A DNA stretch of 64,000 nucleotides, from NCBI GenBank assembly GCA_013407085.1, contig JACCGJ010018994.1:1-64000 (forward strand), given 5' to 3'. Below are positions 20,255-34,083 of the stretch, in pieces; position 1 is the first letter of the stretch, and each line of letters opens with the position of its first letter. The notes beneath the pieces are model-generated. The model did no database searches and had not been told where the DNA came from. It saw only the letters and a program-made list of their open reading frames with translations. Both the position numbers and the translations under genes were made by a program. This stretch comes from Atriophallophorus winterbourni. Taxonomy: Eukaryota; Platyhelminthes; Trematoda; Plagiorchiida; Microphallidae.

Positions 20255-20528
20255 AGGGTTCTTACAAAGAACCACGATGTTCAAACACTGAATCACTGTA
20301 CGTCATTATTGGATAAGGTTGGCACGACCAACCCGTTTCAAAATCATGTGCCCCCACATATTTAGATGGGTTAAACACATGGGCGTGTACAAGCACGCAG
20401 CACTTTAATTCATTTTCATCCTCCAAGCACGAACCTGATCCTACTGTCCCTACTTGATTAGTGCAAGCAGCATGAAACCGATCGTGGGGTGAGTTTGATG
20501 GAAATGCATGCCAATGCAGATTTTTCAC
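20255..20528. repeat. Mixed hammerhead-repeat remnants in head-to-head arrangement
   Basis: The left part, on the minus strand, carries the family B block TTTGAACATCGTGGTTCTTT and the A-type GTTGGTCGTGCCAACC hairpin. The right part, on the plus strand, is a family A core: CCTGATCCTACTGTCCCTAC, TTGATTA, GTGCAAGCAGCAT, GAAA, CCGATC, GTGGGG. Helix I, CCCTAC with GTGGGG (20448-20453 and 20484-20489), still pairs fully. The core TTGATTA has two changes, so cleavage is unlikely. Confidence 0.55.
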
Positions 20529-22730
20529 AGACTTGAGGGTAAGTTGGCAGGGATAAGATAAATGGACTTGTGTAACCCGGTACTAGACATCGTTGTTATT
20601 ACCCTGAAAGAACATTCTATTACCAGTTGTGTTGAACTAAACTCGCTTTACCCCAGTTATATTGACACCGACAATCGAGGAAATCCGCATAAACCATAAT
20701 TTTATAGACAGACAATAAGTATGAGTTCTCTGCTTAATACAATCCACTATTAACAACAATCTTTAACATTCATAGATGAAAAAGAAAATCAGGCTGTATG
20801 TTAGTAGTTATCGATCCAAGGTGTTCACTGATTGTACGTGTTAGTTCCCGCTAACCAAATCGGAAAACAACTGTGGATGATAATCAACTTTTTCAAACAT
20901 ACTACCTATTTTCAAACAGTAGTTAAATATCGATATTAGTTTGTTTTGCAAATTAAGCGAGTTACCTCATCGACAATTACCCTTATTTTCGTTCACCATG
21001 AAATACTTAGAGTGTAAGAAATACTAGAAATTATACAGTACATGTTCTTCAATCAAAATTGAATAGGGTCGCAACCCTTCGTAGACTGTTCGCTCAGTTT
21101 TAGTTAGCGTCAGATTCTAAAAATGAGTTGTATATAAAGTTTGAAAGGCAAGTCGAAAGCATTCTCTGATTTCTTGCAGCAGCTTGATGATTTCCCATTT
21201 TTTACGAGTTAAAATAAATGGCGTCTATTTCACTTTATCTTTGGTGTAATTTCGCACATCAAACGTGTGCGATAACTAGCTAAGCCATAGTTAATTCGAA
21301 GTGGAATTGTATCGCTCGCAGCAGTTCAGAATGTGGAATCATTTTTGACCAGTCACTCATATGCTAACCATCAAACGAGCCTCGCACATCCCGAAGCGAA
21401 TGCAACTTGCGCGCCAAAAGAGTTGTATGGCGCCCGGAGCTTTTACGAACTGGCGCCATTAACCATCATTCTCCTTGCTGTCTGAACCAGTATTTGACGG
21501 GCTTCATGTAACGCACGCACACATAAACACACGTGGACAGAAGCGCTTATACGGTGCGGGTGTATGCAACGGTGGTGGGTGAACCATGCTCTCGCATTTG
21601 GGGTTTATGCTTTATCAGTTGACGCCAATTCAAGTCGAGGTTGCAGAAAAAGCTGATAGAATTTATCACTAGTTGCAACAAGTTAACACATGTGTACTCC
21701 ACAACTACTCACGATTTTTACGCATCGTTAATTGTGTATCCATTGATAGAAATGACTAAAACGCATTAAAGTTTCGTAAACATTCGAACCCATCCTAATG
21801 TCTATGCACATGTAAAGTGAAATAACACCAACTACTTGTTCGAAAGCAACATTCAAATCTGAAGTTCGATTTGGATAAAAAATAAAACTAACTTGAAAAG
21901 CTAATAATACATTCATCATGGCGTTAATAGTTGATTGGTGACTGAGTGGCAATCGAGGTTCTCATAATAGGCAATTCCACATATAATAATACGTATGTGA
22001 GAACCACGATGAAATATGCAGTTCAAACGTGGTGAATTTGCGAAGAAAATAGAATCGAGCTACAAAATTTGTCGCCGGACTCAGCCGGAAACCTTACGAT
22101 GAGCGAATCACATGCATACATTTATTCGATTATCCACGTCGTCCTCTCCTCGGGTACCTGTTTTGGGATAACAATATTTTGCCTACCCTAAATGACACCC
22201 AGCAATACTTATTTAATCTATGTGGCTCACGCATTAAATTCGAGTGTCCCTCACTCACGACTCAACTGTAGACGACTTTTTTTGCCGTGCGAGCTTATTT
22301 TAAGTGGGAAAATCTACCTGAGTATGATTAAGCGTAATCTTGATGCCTTTTTGTCCTTTAACCCATTTATAGAAGAAAATAATACATCCTGACCACATTG
22401 ATCTACACATATCACTCAGCAGTGCAAACGAACACAATTTCTGCCCTTTGGATTTTTACCTGATTCTTGAATTGTTCAGTAAGTAACAACATCCCGTTTA
22501 TTGCATGTTATATTATTGGTACTTCTCCGATTATTCTTTGATTTTATTCAGGACTATGTGCTTTTTCAACCATTTAAATTGCATTAAATTGATTATAAGC
22601 AATTCTGGTGAGGAGGTCTTGAATTTACGATTTCTATGAATAGGAATAAAAAGAGGCGTAGTGGGAAAACTCTGAGTAATGATCCAACGTGTGCTGGTAC
22701 TCACCTTACACTTCACATCATCTGCAAGTT
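20529..22730. other. Non-coding stretch with no supported gene
   Basis: AT-rich with scattered short frames. A more GC-rich patch at 21360-21640 has several GGCGCC-like sites and resembles decayed mobile DNA, but no family is recognisable. Confidence 0.3.
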
Positions 22731-22732
22731 TC

Positions 22733-22779
22733 CCATAGCGGTCAAACAGCCTGAGAACAGCACTCGAACAAATGAATGT
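22733..22779 (-). CDS. Candidate internal exon of an unidentified gene
   Basis: On the minus strand, GTTCGAGTGCTGTTCTCAG is a plausible acceptor and CTGTAAG-like GTGAGTACC a strong donor. About 46 nt lie between, open as LFDRYGKLADDVKCK. The exon is too short to identify a family. It could belong to the same minus-strand gene as the candidate at 23374-23512, but no phase test is possible without more exons. Confidence 0.25.
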
Positions 22780-23373
22780 ATTATGTAATACACTTTCCTG
22801 CCATGGAATACAATTATCGATCGTTGAATCGACCGAATTTGGTGGCAACTTTATGATACTCATAAAACTAGTGTCTTTGATGATAGCATTTATAATTTAC
22901 GATCAGTATATTTTTTTCTATCTGATTCGTACATTTAGCTCGTAAAACATAAAGTTTGTAATCCAGTATCATTGTTCACGCATTGAATAACGTTTCGCTG
23001 ACTAGGATTGCTTGATCTCGGCTAAAATCAGCAAGATCGAAATGTACCTGTATTGAACTCTGTCAGTCATATCTCCGTATTCACGAAATCTAACCCGTTT
23101 CTCTGATCGTGTATGTTTCAGTTGATAGCAGTTCCAAAATGTTTGTCAAGACACCATAGAGACTGAAAGACTGTTACTTCCATCATTATTTAAAAGCGTT
23201 TAGTTTGCCTTTACCACTCCACCTAGAAGTGTAATTTGGTAAACATCGAGAAAATACAAGGCAATCCTAAAAGTGGTACGAAAGGGAAGTAGCTATTCAC
23301 ACGCGGTACTGTAATCGATAAATAAGGAGAAAGTATGTAATGTATTCATAAATCAAAATCGGTTATTACAACT

Positions 23374-23512
23374 CACTCGTATTGCCCGCACTTGCATTCT
23401 GTTTCTCCACGTTGTGTTTGATGGGAGTTCGACTCCTGTGATTTGAGTCCATACAAACCTGTGGTGAGCCATCCTTCCGATTAGCGTTTGAACAGTTCGT
23501 TGTCGGTCTGTG
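23374..23512 (-). CDS. Candidate internal exon of an unidentified gene
   Basis: The minus-strand acceptor CTTTGTCTCACAG and donor ATACGA-GTGAGTTG enclose about 135 nt with two stop-free frames. One reads RQRTVQTLIGRMAHHRFVWT onward, the other is rich in Asn, Ser and Lys, as disordered fluke proteins often are. No domain is recognised, so support is splice signals only. Confidence 0.25.
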
Positions 23513-23619
23513 AGACAAAGAAGAAGCTTGGAATATAAATTGTAGTGAAATGGGTTAACTGTTTGTTTCTGTGGAACATTTGGAACACGCATACTATGCA
23601 ATTCTGGCCATGGTGTTCA

Positions 23620-26330
23620 GCACAGTGAATCTGTTTCACGGGGTTAGACGCATTTACATTTTCGGTTAAGGATTTTAAATGCCATGTTTTCTACATTTGC
23701 TTTTTAATCTATGGAATCATTAATCACTAATAAATTCCATGTGTAGGAAATAAGGCAATATTTTGATTCACTGAATTCCATCCGAAGTCACTGCCTAATT
23801 GGTAAGTACAGTTGGTTATATTTTCCACTATGCTATGGTTATAAAAGATAAAGATTTGACCGCTCTTATCCAAACAACCGATGGGTGAATGGCACCGTGG
23901 CAGACGCACCTGGAGAACGAACCAAAAATGCACTCATTTTATTGAAAATTATGGATTGCAAGTTATGTTACGTTGGTTACATAATACTACAATTTCATGC
24001 TCTGCGGTCTATCTCTATCTCTAATAAACAAAAACTGTCATCATATGCACTGCTCACATGGAAAATACTAAAACCGATTGTTGTTCCATGGATTTGGGGC
24101 GGCGACACTCTTGTCTAAGCTGCATACCGAAAGCATATTTTCGTTAAACTGGCAGTTTTGGCGTCAAATGCCTGGCGTTTGAAGTATTCTCCTTGTTGTT
24201 ATTCTCGTCGTCCTCGTTGCTATTGATGGATTAACGTCACAAAGTCAGACTATTATCCATAGGCTGACGCCGTCTGACGCCTGTTGATTACACACACGCA
24301 CACTCCGAATAAAATGCTGCCTTACAATGTGTACTCCCGTCTGGATTATTCTGTGCATATTTGCTTTTGGTGAAGTGTGGTTGTTGCTCCGAAAGCTATT
24401 CGTTTTTCCGCCACTGACGTAGTGCTTATATTAGGAGAATTGGCGTCATACATATACGCTTACACAAGCGTAAACACAAGTATATTTTTCATTTTTCGAA
24501 TAGCAGGTATCCGAATTTAATTTGCAGAAATCGTGGATGTCAAACGCGGTAGACCAACGTAGGTAAAAGGCCGAAATAGCTGGACGTTGTCAACACATGA
24601 AAGGCTTTAATGCAGAGCAGGGCGTTTAAAACATGCTTTTATTGGTTGAAAAGCATGCTCGGGTGAGGCTAGGCTGTGCAACTAAGCCCATAGGCGTCAG
24701 TCCTCCACAAAATCTGGTGCCACAACTATAGGAAGCATTCTTGATAAATGCCAACTAAACGAGGAGACGAACTCTCTTACGCGTCAATGAACAATCAACA
24801 AGTGAAAAATGTTTAAACTTACAATGGAGGCTTATAGGTATTATCATAAAAATGAAATTGTGCCAATATGCTGTAAATGGGATTCTATTATTCAATTATT
24901 TTAATCTGCAGAGAAGTTCCATTCATCTACGTTAACACGAAATTTTTGTAGCACGTGGTTTTTGTAAGTCCAATTTTATTTTTAATCAAAAAATTGTAGG
25001 CAGGATTTATGAAGGGAGTTTATTTTAGAATAGGTTTTCAAGACAATCAAATACGAGATACACTCTAGCCATACAGAATATGAAATCTATCTACTTGCGT
25101 TTATTAATCTAATATTCCTTTTGTTGAACGTTTGCTAATAGAGGTTTAAATACTAATTAGCACGAACTTTGCATCATGGTTTGAAAGTTGTACAAAATAA
25201 CTCACGGCAAATCAAGCGAGAAGGATACCAGATTTCAAGAATTTGATTTGTCACTTGATTGGAATAAGTTTGCGAACCATCTCTAGTCATAATCGAAAGA
25301 AATATATGTGCAATCTGGCAGAGCAGTTTTCGAGCAACGTTTCGTTTCTGACACAGACGCCTCGTTAAACCAAATTTGATAGTCGAAACAGGGAACATGA
25401 TGAAATAGGATTCCGCCCGCTACCTCAGCTTCACCTTATAGGTGAACAGCCGAGGAGTCAAATCATGTATGCATGACCAGGATCAGTGGAAGATCTAGTT
25501 AACTAGGTGTGAATTCTCGTTAATCGTTAATCGGTAAGAATTTGTTTCACTTAGAACATTTGCCTGATGAAATCACACGCTCGGAATCTGTTGAGGTTTT
25601 CGCTTCTAAACTCGTTGAGTATATGACGAACCATGTAGTACGTGACTGTCCCTATTGAATTTTGAGAGATTTTATATTTTGACTCCATATACATCATCAT
25701 CCTATGGTTGTTATGCTTACTGCTTTTTCTACAATAAAACTTTCTGAGTTCTGAGTTCAAATGAACACGGTCAAGTTCGGTTGGCACTGTGGCTCACATG
25801 TGTAAAAGTACATAACTAATGCGGTTGAGGTAAAACTATTTTGAAAAATCCAATTAAATATTAAGTATAAGATGAATATCAGCTATTTACATTCGTATCT
25901 ATGCTCAGAGCCAGATTGTGGAGATCTCCGCCCCATCCGGCTGTGGCTTGTATCTAATATATGCTCCGCCACGTCTGAATCACCAATAAGGGATTGATAT
26001 TCCATCACATCTCGGGACTGCCTTCTGAAACGCTGGTGTTTACACAGGGCATACTTCAAGGTAAATTCACACCATAATCGGAAAATGTCTAAACGCTACC
26101 GGTAAAAGCAATAGGCCATGAAACCAGTGTTTGAAACGAATAATGATTTGGTTGCAAGCTATTAACCAACAACAGTTAATCGTACCACTAAAATTATTGT
26201 AAGCCTTTTGTTGTCACATTGACTAAACAAGACTAAGATTATTCTCTTAGCATTAAGTGTATCCCCGATAAGCTGTTCAAAGCAAAGGTGGTGTAATACA
26301 GTTAAAACGACAACTTACATGAGTAACAGT
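23620..26330. other. Non-coding stretch with no supported gene
   Basis: Only short unconvincing frames. 24120-24500 and 24540-24760 are less AT-rich and look like old mobile DNA without identifiable motifs. A small imperfect hairpin (CTCAGCTTCACCTTATAGGT onward) lies at 25422-25455. Confidence 0.3.
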
Positions 26331-26339
26331 GAAGAGCTA

Positions 26340-27330
26340 AATATCTTTCGGCAATGTTTGACTTTGAATCCGTTGTGATCACGGATTCTTACAACGAACT
26401 ACGCTCTTCAACTTTAAAATCATAGGGTGATTCCAGGTCATCTAATTACGAAGTTTCTAAACCGCAAATGTGTTCTGGTTCTCACAAACGGTTTCTGGTT
26501 GTTTACCGTAACCAGGTGAAAAGAGTAAGATCAGCTTCAGTAAGCCTCGAAATAGAGAAAAATGGTAAAGAAAGTTCTACTATGAAGTCACTGTTATATA
26601 GGGTTCCTAATATAAAACAATGTTCAAATACGGAAGAACGGAGTGATTTAGAGGCAATCGGTTAGCAGTTTTAAAAGTGACCAATGTGTTGTGTTGCTAC
26701 ATTACTGTAGGTGTCTAAGCGAAAGTTATACACTGTCAAATAGGGTTCGTACAACGAACCTCTATGATCAAATTCTGAATCACAAAATGAGTCTGGTTCA
26801 GGAGTTCAAGACGCTTAAAAGTTTAAGTGCGGGGGATGTGAGCCTCATAATACATTGGTCATTTTAAGCGTCTTGAGTTCTTGATGAAGAATAAGTTTGT
26901 TATTCGGTATTTGAACATCGTGGTTCGTTGTTGTTGACCTCCTTCGGTTGATGTAGAGCACAGATGGACATCATAAGCGCACGAGGTTTTCATGCTCCAC
27001 AGCTTTTCTGATGATTAAACAGTCCGATTCGGAAGGAATAGTCTCTGCTGCATAGCTCACAGCGGCAGGCACTACACGGACGAACGATCTCAATTGCACG
27101 CTGAATACGTGATCTAACATTAAAATCTGAGAGTAGTATTGGGTTCGTTGTACGAACCCTATTTATCAGTGTCTCTTAAGTAGAACTTTGTTTAATACTT
27201 TCCCACAGTTTCAAGGCTTATTGAAGCTAGTTTTTACTGTCTCCATTTGATCACAGCAAACAGCCAGAAAGCGGTTGTGGAGTGTAAGCACAAGTGATGT
27301 GAGCACCAAAATACAATATTTTAATTATTT
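26340..27330. repeat. Cluster of hammerhead-repeat family B fragments in both orientations
   Basis: At least four pieces. Inverted hairpin blocks occur near 26590 and 26745 (ATAGGGTTCGTACAACGAAC), a plus-strand tail and linker at 26790-26935, and a plus-strand unit at 27135-27330 with GGGTTCGTTGTACGAACCC, TTTCAAGGCTTATTGAAG, TTGATCACAGCAAACAGCCA and GAAAGCGG. The core is mutated (TTGATCA). The recurrent perfect hairpin GGTTCGTTGTACGAACC is the most conserved block of the unit. Confidence 0.55.
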
Positions 27331-27669
27331 GCAAATATATACTAATATTGTGCATTAGCACATTTTTCAATTGCGTAATCGAGGCAATGTATATTTTGAA
27401 AAGAACCTGATGCTTGTGAAACAATGCACCATCTTATAAAGAAGAAGAAGAAGAAAATGACTTTATAAACGAGGCAATCACTCGAAATGCTCTGAATATG
27501 TGTGATATTTGTTCGATATCTATAGCACAAAAGTTGTATCGTAATTTTTCTATTCACATGCGAATTAGGTTCAATCTAAGTAAAGTTGGAAGTTTAGAGC
27601 CACTGTTTAACAATTCGCAGCTGATTCAATGCCCACGTATCGGAATAACCGTACCAAATAAGTGTAAAT

Positions 27670-27735
27670 ATTACGAAACCGGTTGCTGGATGTGTGTGTG
27701 TGTGATGGGAAAGCATACAAATCTGGCTAATATGT
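27670..27735 (+). repeat. Family A fragment
   Basis: Contains ACGAAACCGGTTGCTGGATG, a TGTG run, GATGGGAAAGCATACAAA: the 3' side of the family A core. The surrounding 27331-31500 shows no supported gene; 30340-30480 has a GACGTTTCGTCATCAAGC stretch like decayed retroelement ends. Confidence 0.4.
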
Positions 27736-30700
27736 TCAATTCAATTATGAAGACGGAATTAATCAAAATTGAAATCCCACAGTACGCAAAATCAAATGTT
27801 AATTTTTTCCAGATTTAGTACCATTATGAATCGGACAAGCCTGATGAAGTGGCGTCAAATCAGGATCTGTTGACAACCTAATACGTTGATTCCAAGGTGT
27901 ATGTGGGTTTTCATGATCTGAACAGCGTACATAAATCGAATCACCTGGGTGCCAGCTCAGTGGACCGCGCCATGTCACATAACCAGGTTGGTGTATACGG
28001 TGCTACATAGTACGCGATGGTATGAACTGACCACACTTTGTCGCTCATGAACATTCTCGGGTGACGGATAAGCTTCGTGTAGGTGTGTGCGTGTGTAACC
28101 TAAATAAATGGTCAACCATACACCATACATGCACTAGCCTGGCGGGGAATGTGTGCACACGCACTCGGTGTCGCCAAGACGACGCCCAGATGGCGCCAGT
28201 GCAAGCAGGTAGCACAAAACATATCACAACGATTAGGAATGAGTTTAATCATGCGAAAATCTCTCAAGTTACCGAAAATGCTTTTCATCGAATTAAAGTA
28301 TATTGCGGAGGGGCTTCACGTTGATGAACAAGACAGCATTTGTATTCCCACTGAAGATTTATTTTTCCTGTGTCTTTTACCTAATATTTGATTATTTACA
28401 ACCGACTGACAGTTTGACACATGGCTATGGCCACGTATAAAGTTTCACGACTATGTTATGTATGAACATGGATAAAATCTTGCATTCCATTCCATAGGGT
28501 TCATCTTTTATTAATAATTATTCAAGTGATGTTAAAAGTGAATAAAGTTAGAAAGTATCACAGCCCAAATTATTAATGCTTAAGTCGCTTGAGACGTATT
28601 ATCTTTATACTGAGTTTAATATCCTCTCTGGGATTTATTCCATTAACAACACATGCCAGAAATAAGTCTCTCAGTAAAATTCGAAAGTGAAGAACTTTCC
28701 CAGCTCGTGGCGGGTTCAAAGGCAGCAAAAACTCATCATCCAAAAGAGCAATTTAGAGGAATACTGCACAGATAATGTAACATGCATTCTTCAGTGTAGT
28801 GTTATCTGGTTACATGTTGTATGGCGTATAAATCGAATTGAGCTTTTTAAAACTGAGAAGCGATCTCCGTCCATCTGACTGTGAAGAATTTACTGGTTTC
28901 AAATATCCAATTTGAGGGAGCTATCTTTGAGTGAAGATGTGTGTCGTACTACTGTGTATTCGATGGCTTAGTGGCAAACTGGAAATGCACAAGAACATAA
29001 TCAACCGAGAAACGCGTTTTTAATCGACTTTTGCTGGCGATCACTTGTTCTCATCCATTAAATCGAATGCAAAACAAGACTAATCCTCACTATATATTTT
29101 AAAGAACATAGTTTGGAGAGGTCGAGCTAAACCGGAGAATATTCGCATATACCTGTTCAAGGACGCACGAAATGAGCAGTTTTGTACAATCTGATCCGGA
29201 GGCTTGAAATAATTATTCCTGATTGTAGTTGAATTTTAAATCAACGTCATTCATCGTATACCACCGCGCTACAAAACTGGTGACCGGACTATATAACAGG
29301 CCATACTAGGAGAGGATTGCAACTCCGAACCTGTTTGACTTTTCGTGTCGTCGTCTCAGGGGTGACTTGATTCCGCTGTTCAACATTCTGCATACAGTGG
29401 ATCACGTACGTGAACACATATGCTGACTTTCCATATTGATGAAACATTTGTGTTGTTTTTATGCATTCCCTATATTTTTAATCTCTGGTTAGTGTAAAGT
29501 ATTCGCTTTTTGGACAATTAAGACTTTGAATAACTTTGTATTCTGCTTTTCACTGTGAAACCTGGTGTATATTGTTGAAACATCCCAGTCCCAATCACCT
29601 TCTCATCAGAATGTGCTTGCCTGTTCTTGCTTGTAACGGTGTGAAGTGCATTCTCGATAAATACTTATCATGAGATTTCGTATGATAAGCAGGGCACCAC
29701 CCTCTGGCACAACACAAAAACAGGAAGTGTCGAAACCACCGGGACGACAATCGCGAACCCGTAATAATTTCGAAAGGATTGCATGAGAACGGTTCGTGGA
29801 ACAACATCCCCAGAGCACAAGGAGATGGAGAATGTCTGTCATTATCGAACAATATGCAATTCGTCCAGCCTGATGAAGGCTTGCATTGAACCGGATGGCA
29901 CGAAATAGAGTTGCAAATTCGGGTCAAATTTACAATCGGTACAGACATGTCGAAGACATTGTTGAGATAACGAGATTGCCGACATAAGATAATATTATGT
30001 TTTGTTCTTTGTCTTGTGTGTAGTACACACTTTTTCCCAGTTGACTATCTCGTGTGTTGTGGTATTCATGTGTGCGCGTGATCAAGGTTGAAAATGTTGA
30101 CCACAGGGATCAATTAAGGCGCATTCTATAAGTTGGTTCGAAATGAGGGTTTGATGTCATTAATGTTAGATCGAGGTTCCTGAAGCGTGTTTGGACAGGA
30201 TATGCGATTTGGCCTCGATTGACTTGAGGCAAACCTCTCTCTCACCCCTTACGTTATGACCGGTTTCGTGCTCTCGATGTACGCCAGGTAAATGTAATAT
30301 GTTGTTCAGGTGGTGTTCGCCGAGCTTGTATTGTTGTTGTAGGACGTTTCGTCATCAAGCTAGATGACATCATCAGCAGAACTTCTTTCGAATTGATTTA
30401 AAATTGGTATTCATTGGTTTTTATAAGGTCCGTCTGTCCGTTCGCCACCACTCAAGTTGGTTGGTGGAATTCATGTGTTGCATTCTTGTATGTTCTGTGC
30501 ACACGAGGTTTAAATTGAATGTTTAAAAACTAGAAATCTAAATTTCTCTGAAGAATCATCGATACAATCGGGTAACTATAAAATTCGTGATTGTTACAGT
30601 ATATTGTAGAGTATATACAGTATACTGTATATGCAGTGAAATGTTTTTGGCTAATAAGCTGGATGACGTTGGTTAGTTACTTCGGGTGAAGCGTTACCTT

Positions 30701-31509
30701 GCAAATGTCGGTTCACTTTTTAAATGTTCGATAAATAATTTTATGATTGACGTCTTAAATAGGCATAGTAGTGCACAGTATACCATTCCATTGGTGCGAC
30801 CGGTAAACGAATAATCTTGAAATTTATTTCTAACCTGAGCTTCAAAGCGAATAGCTTGTCCTAATTATACCACGGATTGTATAATAAAAATGTGGTTTGG
30901 CAGCAATTGTTCATATTGAATTCAGAAATATACTTCCATGAAATAAATTATTCCACCTAACCAAGACATTAAAATATGCATATATTTTACAACCGACTGG
31001 AATGTTAGCTCTTGTTTTACCGGGATACCCTTATTCATGGCGCCAGATTGATGGGTATGTTTACAAATACCATCAATTTCTTGATGTATCTTTGAACGGG
31101 GAACGCATACGGCATCGGCGCCATGCCAAGCGTACCGACAACATGCGAACTGTCTCGAGGCAATCAATTAAGGCGGGGCATTTCGAGGATGTGCATGTTT
31201 CGAAAAATGCTATCTTCCGCGCATGATTATTATAAATTATGTCCAGATAATTTGCGGTGTGAAATCAATTGAAAATCACTCATTAATTCCAACAATGACG
31301 TAATGATTCTGAATATGTTAATGTACACAGAAAGATCAAATTAGTAACTGTGATTGGCGTAAGCAAATTTGTTGAACATTAAATTAAGCTGAATGTTGGA
31401 AGCCACCTTGTAATTTGCTAAGTAAACTCAGCATCGCTAATACAAATTCAAAAATTAATTCGTAACCAAGCTGCAAAGCAATTGATCAATAGTTACTCTG
31501 TAATACCTT

Positions 31510-32095
31510 ACTTGACTATCGTGGTTCGCCTTAAAAAACCTATTTAACAGTAGCATTCAAGTATAGCTTTGTTTATCACTTCACCACTGTTTCAAGGCTC
31601 ACTGAACCTGATCTTACTGTCTACACCTGATAACGGCAAATAGCTAGAAACCATTTAAGCAGTATAAGTGTTTAGGGTGTGAGCAACACTTTACTTTGGT
31701 CATCCATGAGCGCGTTGAGTGCTTGACCAGGAATCCCTGTTTCAAGACTAACTGAACCTGGTCTTACTGTCTCCACCTGAAGATGGCAAGCAGCCAGAAA
31801 CGGGTAGTAGTGTGTAATGAATGGGGATGTGAGAAACCACAATATATTGGTCATTTATAAGCGTCTCGATTAGCGCCAGGAATCAATTTGTGATTATATA
31901 TTTGAAAACCGTGGTTCTTTGTAAGAACATTATATATTAGTGGCATAAAAGTACAACTTAGTTTACCACTTCACTGTTTCCATGCACACTGAACATGATC
32001 TTACTATCTCCACCTGATAAAGGCAAACAGCTAGAAACCAATTGTGCAGCGTAAGTGTTGGGAACGTGAGCGCTACAATACATGGAAATTTGAAT
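31510..32095 (+). repeat. Tandem array of three family B hammerhead repeats
   Basis: Helix I/core starts lie at 31621 (CTACACCTGATAACGGCAAA), 31771 (CTCCACCTGAAGATGGCAAG) and 32008 (CTCCACCTGATAAAGGCAAA). Spacings are 150 and 237 bp, the first unit being shortened. Linkers repeat GAACATCGTGGTTC-like hairpins, AACAGTGGCAT, CTGTTTCAAG, ACTGAACCTGATCTTACTGT and GTGAGCAACAC. All three cores carry at least one change in CTGATGA. Position conservation of the core across copies indicates one founding ribozyme-bearing tandem unit. Confidence 0.65.
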
Positions 32096-32559
32096 TTGAT
32101 TTGCGTATCTAAACTTGGTGTTGTATTTTTTAGAATTTTTCCACCGTTCCATTAAATCGTTTATACTCACTTTATATTAAGAGCGAAAAAGGCGTCTTAT
32201 CGGTTTTTGAGTGCCAGTACGGGCCAACTTTGTAAAATAATTTTCATGATGTAAAATCCTTTACATTTTGGCTTTGTAGATTTTCAAAACGTGTGTGTCG
32301 AGCTGATTACAAATAAGGCGAATCTTTGAGTTCGCGAGCCCTATGTTCCACCAAAATTCACTACTTGATGCTGGATAATTTCTCATCATAATAACATGAC
32401 TTTACTTAATGCTATCAGTATGACCAAATACAATACCAAATGATAGTCGCTGCTTCATAGGATCATAATCATGCTTATGTAAACACTTCAAACTGTTTGT
32501 CACAGAAAATGCTCAAGTTCGATCAATTAGCCATCGCCATGAGAATGAAATTTAAAAGG

Positions 32560-32645
32560 ATTGCGGTTATGGAAGTGCTGAAGGTAACATTCCGCTTCTG
32601 TCACAGAATCTTTGTCAGACCAAGAGTGATAGTCAGGTCACGGAA
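32560..32645 (+). repeat. Half-copy of the 19389-19695 MITE
   Basis: Blocks AAGGATTGCGGTTAT, GAAGGTAACATTCC, TCTTTGTCAGACC, AGTGATAGTCAGGTCACGGA follow the order of the left arm of the foldback element. From 32646 to 34080 the sequence is very AT-rich with no supported gene. Confidence 0.4.
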
Positions 32646-34083
32646 TATAATTATTTTATTCTATTTTTAACATGTCCCGAAATTATGAAATATATCCAAT
32701 TTTCACCCAATCCATCAAATATCATTGGTCATATCGCTAAAAATCCTATTAAAATCGTATTTACCCAACTTAACGTTAACTCGTTCGAGGTCAGTCACAA
32801 TTGTAACACACATGTCAACAATTACAAGTGCTATCTAAATGTAACATATCATCGAGGTGTGCCAAGAAAGAAAAGGATATTTATATGCTCCAGAAAGAGA
32901 TTTGATATGGGACATATCCAACGTAGCTCATCAATTTCACTTTGTTGTTTGTTTCAATACAACAATTATATGAGTTTAAGACGTGAAATTCAATTAAAGT
33001 AGTTAGAAATTATCGACCATATTATCATCGTTTCAAGCGCTATGTAAATTATATAATTTATTCCGCTTCTATCAGCTAGAATAAAACAGTGACGACTCAA
33101 TCAAAGTAAATTTCATTGAAAACATGGATACACAAAATATATTACGAAACTTACTAAACATAATAAGCTTATCATTCATAACAATGGAAACTGATGGTTC
33201 ACGAAATATTTCGTTTCAAATTACATTTAATATGGGTCAGACTATATGCAGCATCACTAATGGTTATCATTCAAATTTTAAAAAAATATTTTTCACTAAA
33301 CATCACAATTACAGCAGTCCAAGTGATATGACATGAAAATACGTCTCAGATTCTAATCCTGCTCTGACAGTTGAGTTCCAAATCGCATATGATTTTTTTG
33401 AATTACTAACAATAAATTTGAAAATCTTGATAAAATATAGCTGAACTTTCAGGTCTTTTCCAAAAGCGATTCAAGTACCAATCGAGCTTAAAAGGTTTAA
33501 AAATGTTTCAGAGTTAATTAATAAATATAAACATTCATTAAACGAAAACAATTTATTTTAAAAATGAATATTATATTTCGTCGTTAGTTACAGATATTTC
33601 AATTTAACTACCAACATGGAACTTTACATAAAATTCCAGGAAACATAAAGAATCATCACGTTTATATCAAAGCAAGAATTCATACATTTATTGTAACAAT
33701 TTGAGTAAAAAATATAGCTATAAAATTCTGAGCTTGGCATATCGTGAATGATATTATTTACCATACTTGAAATTTCCTATATAGTATTAGCGACTATTCA
33801 GTCACATATGAAAAATTGAATTGCTTGTTTTGTCGATGTATACAGAATTACTAATAACCATCCTTCAAATAATTTGACAATTTTCGGTGTTTGCTTTTTC
33901 TGAGTTTATTATAAATATAAAAAATTATTAGATTGCATCACCTCTAAAATGGTAACAATTATGCATCATATGTTTCAATCGAAAAAAACAAATATGTGAA
34001 AGAAAATGCAATGCAATATCCACAAGATATTTTTCACTCGTTTATATTTTTTAGATCATTGGGATAACATCTAAAATACTTTA

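Noticed and set aside
27838..27875. CTGATGA-like site as another hammerhead
   Set aside because: No GAAA after a stem II and no pairing helix I. The same applies to the CTGATGA matches near 25563 and 29868.
28965..29010. tRNA-like A box (TGGCTTAGTGGCAAAC)
   Set aside because: No B box follows at the right distance and no cloverleaf can be drawn; not called as a tRNA or SINE.
29595..29948. 117-codon minus-strand ORF with a second overlapping frame
   Set aside because: No motif, no splice context and two open frames at once; not supported as a gene.
30613..30632. Perfect 20-nt palindrome ATATACAGTATACTGTATAT
   Set aside because: Short, AT-rich and isolated; expected by chance in this composition.
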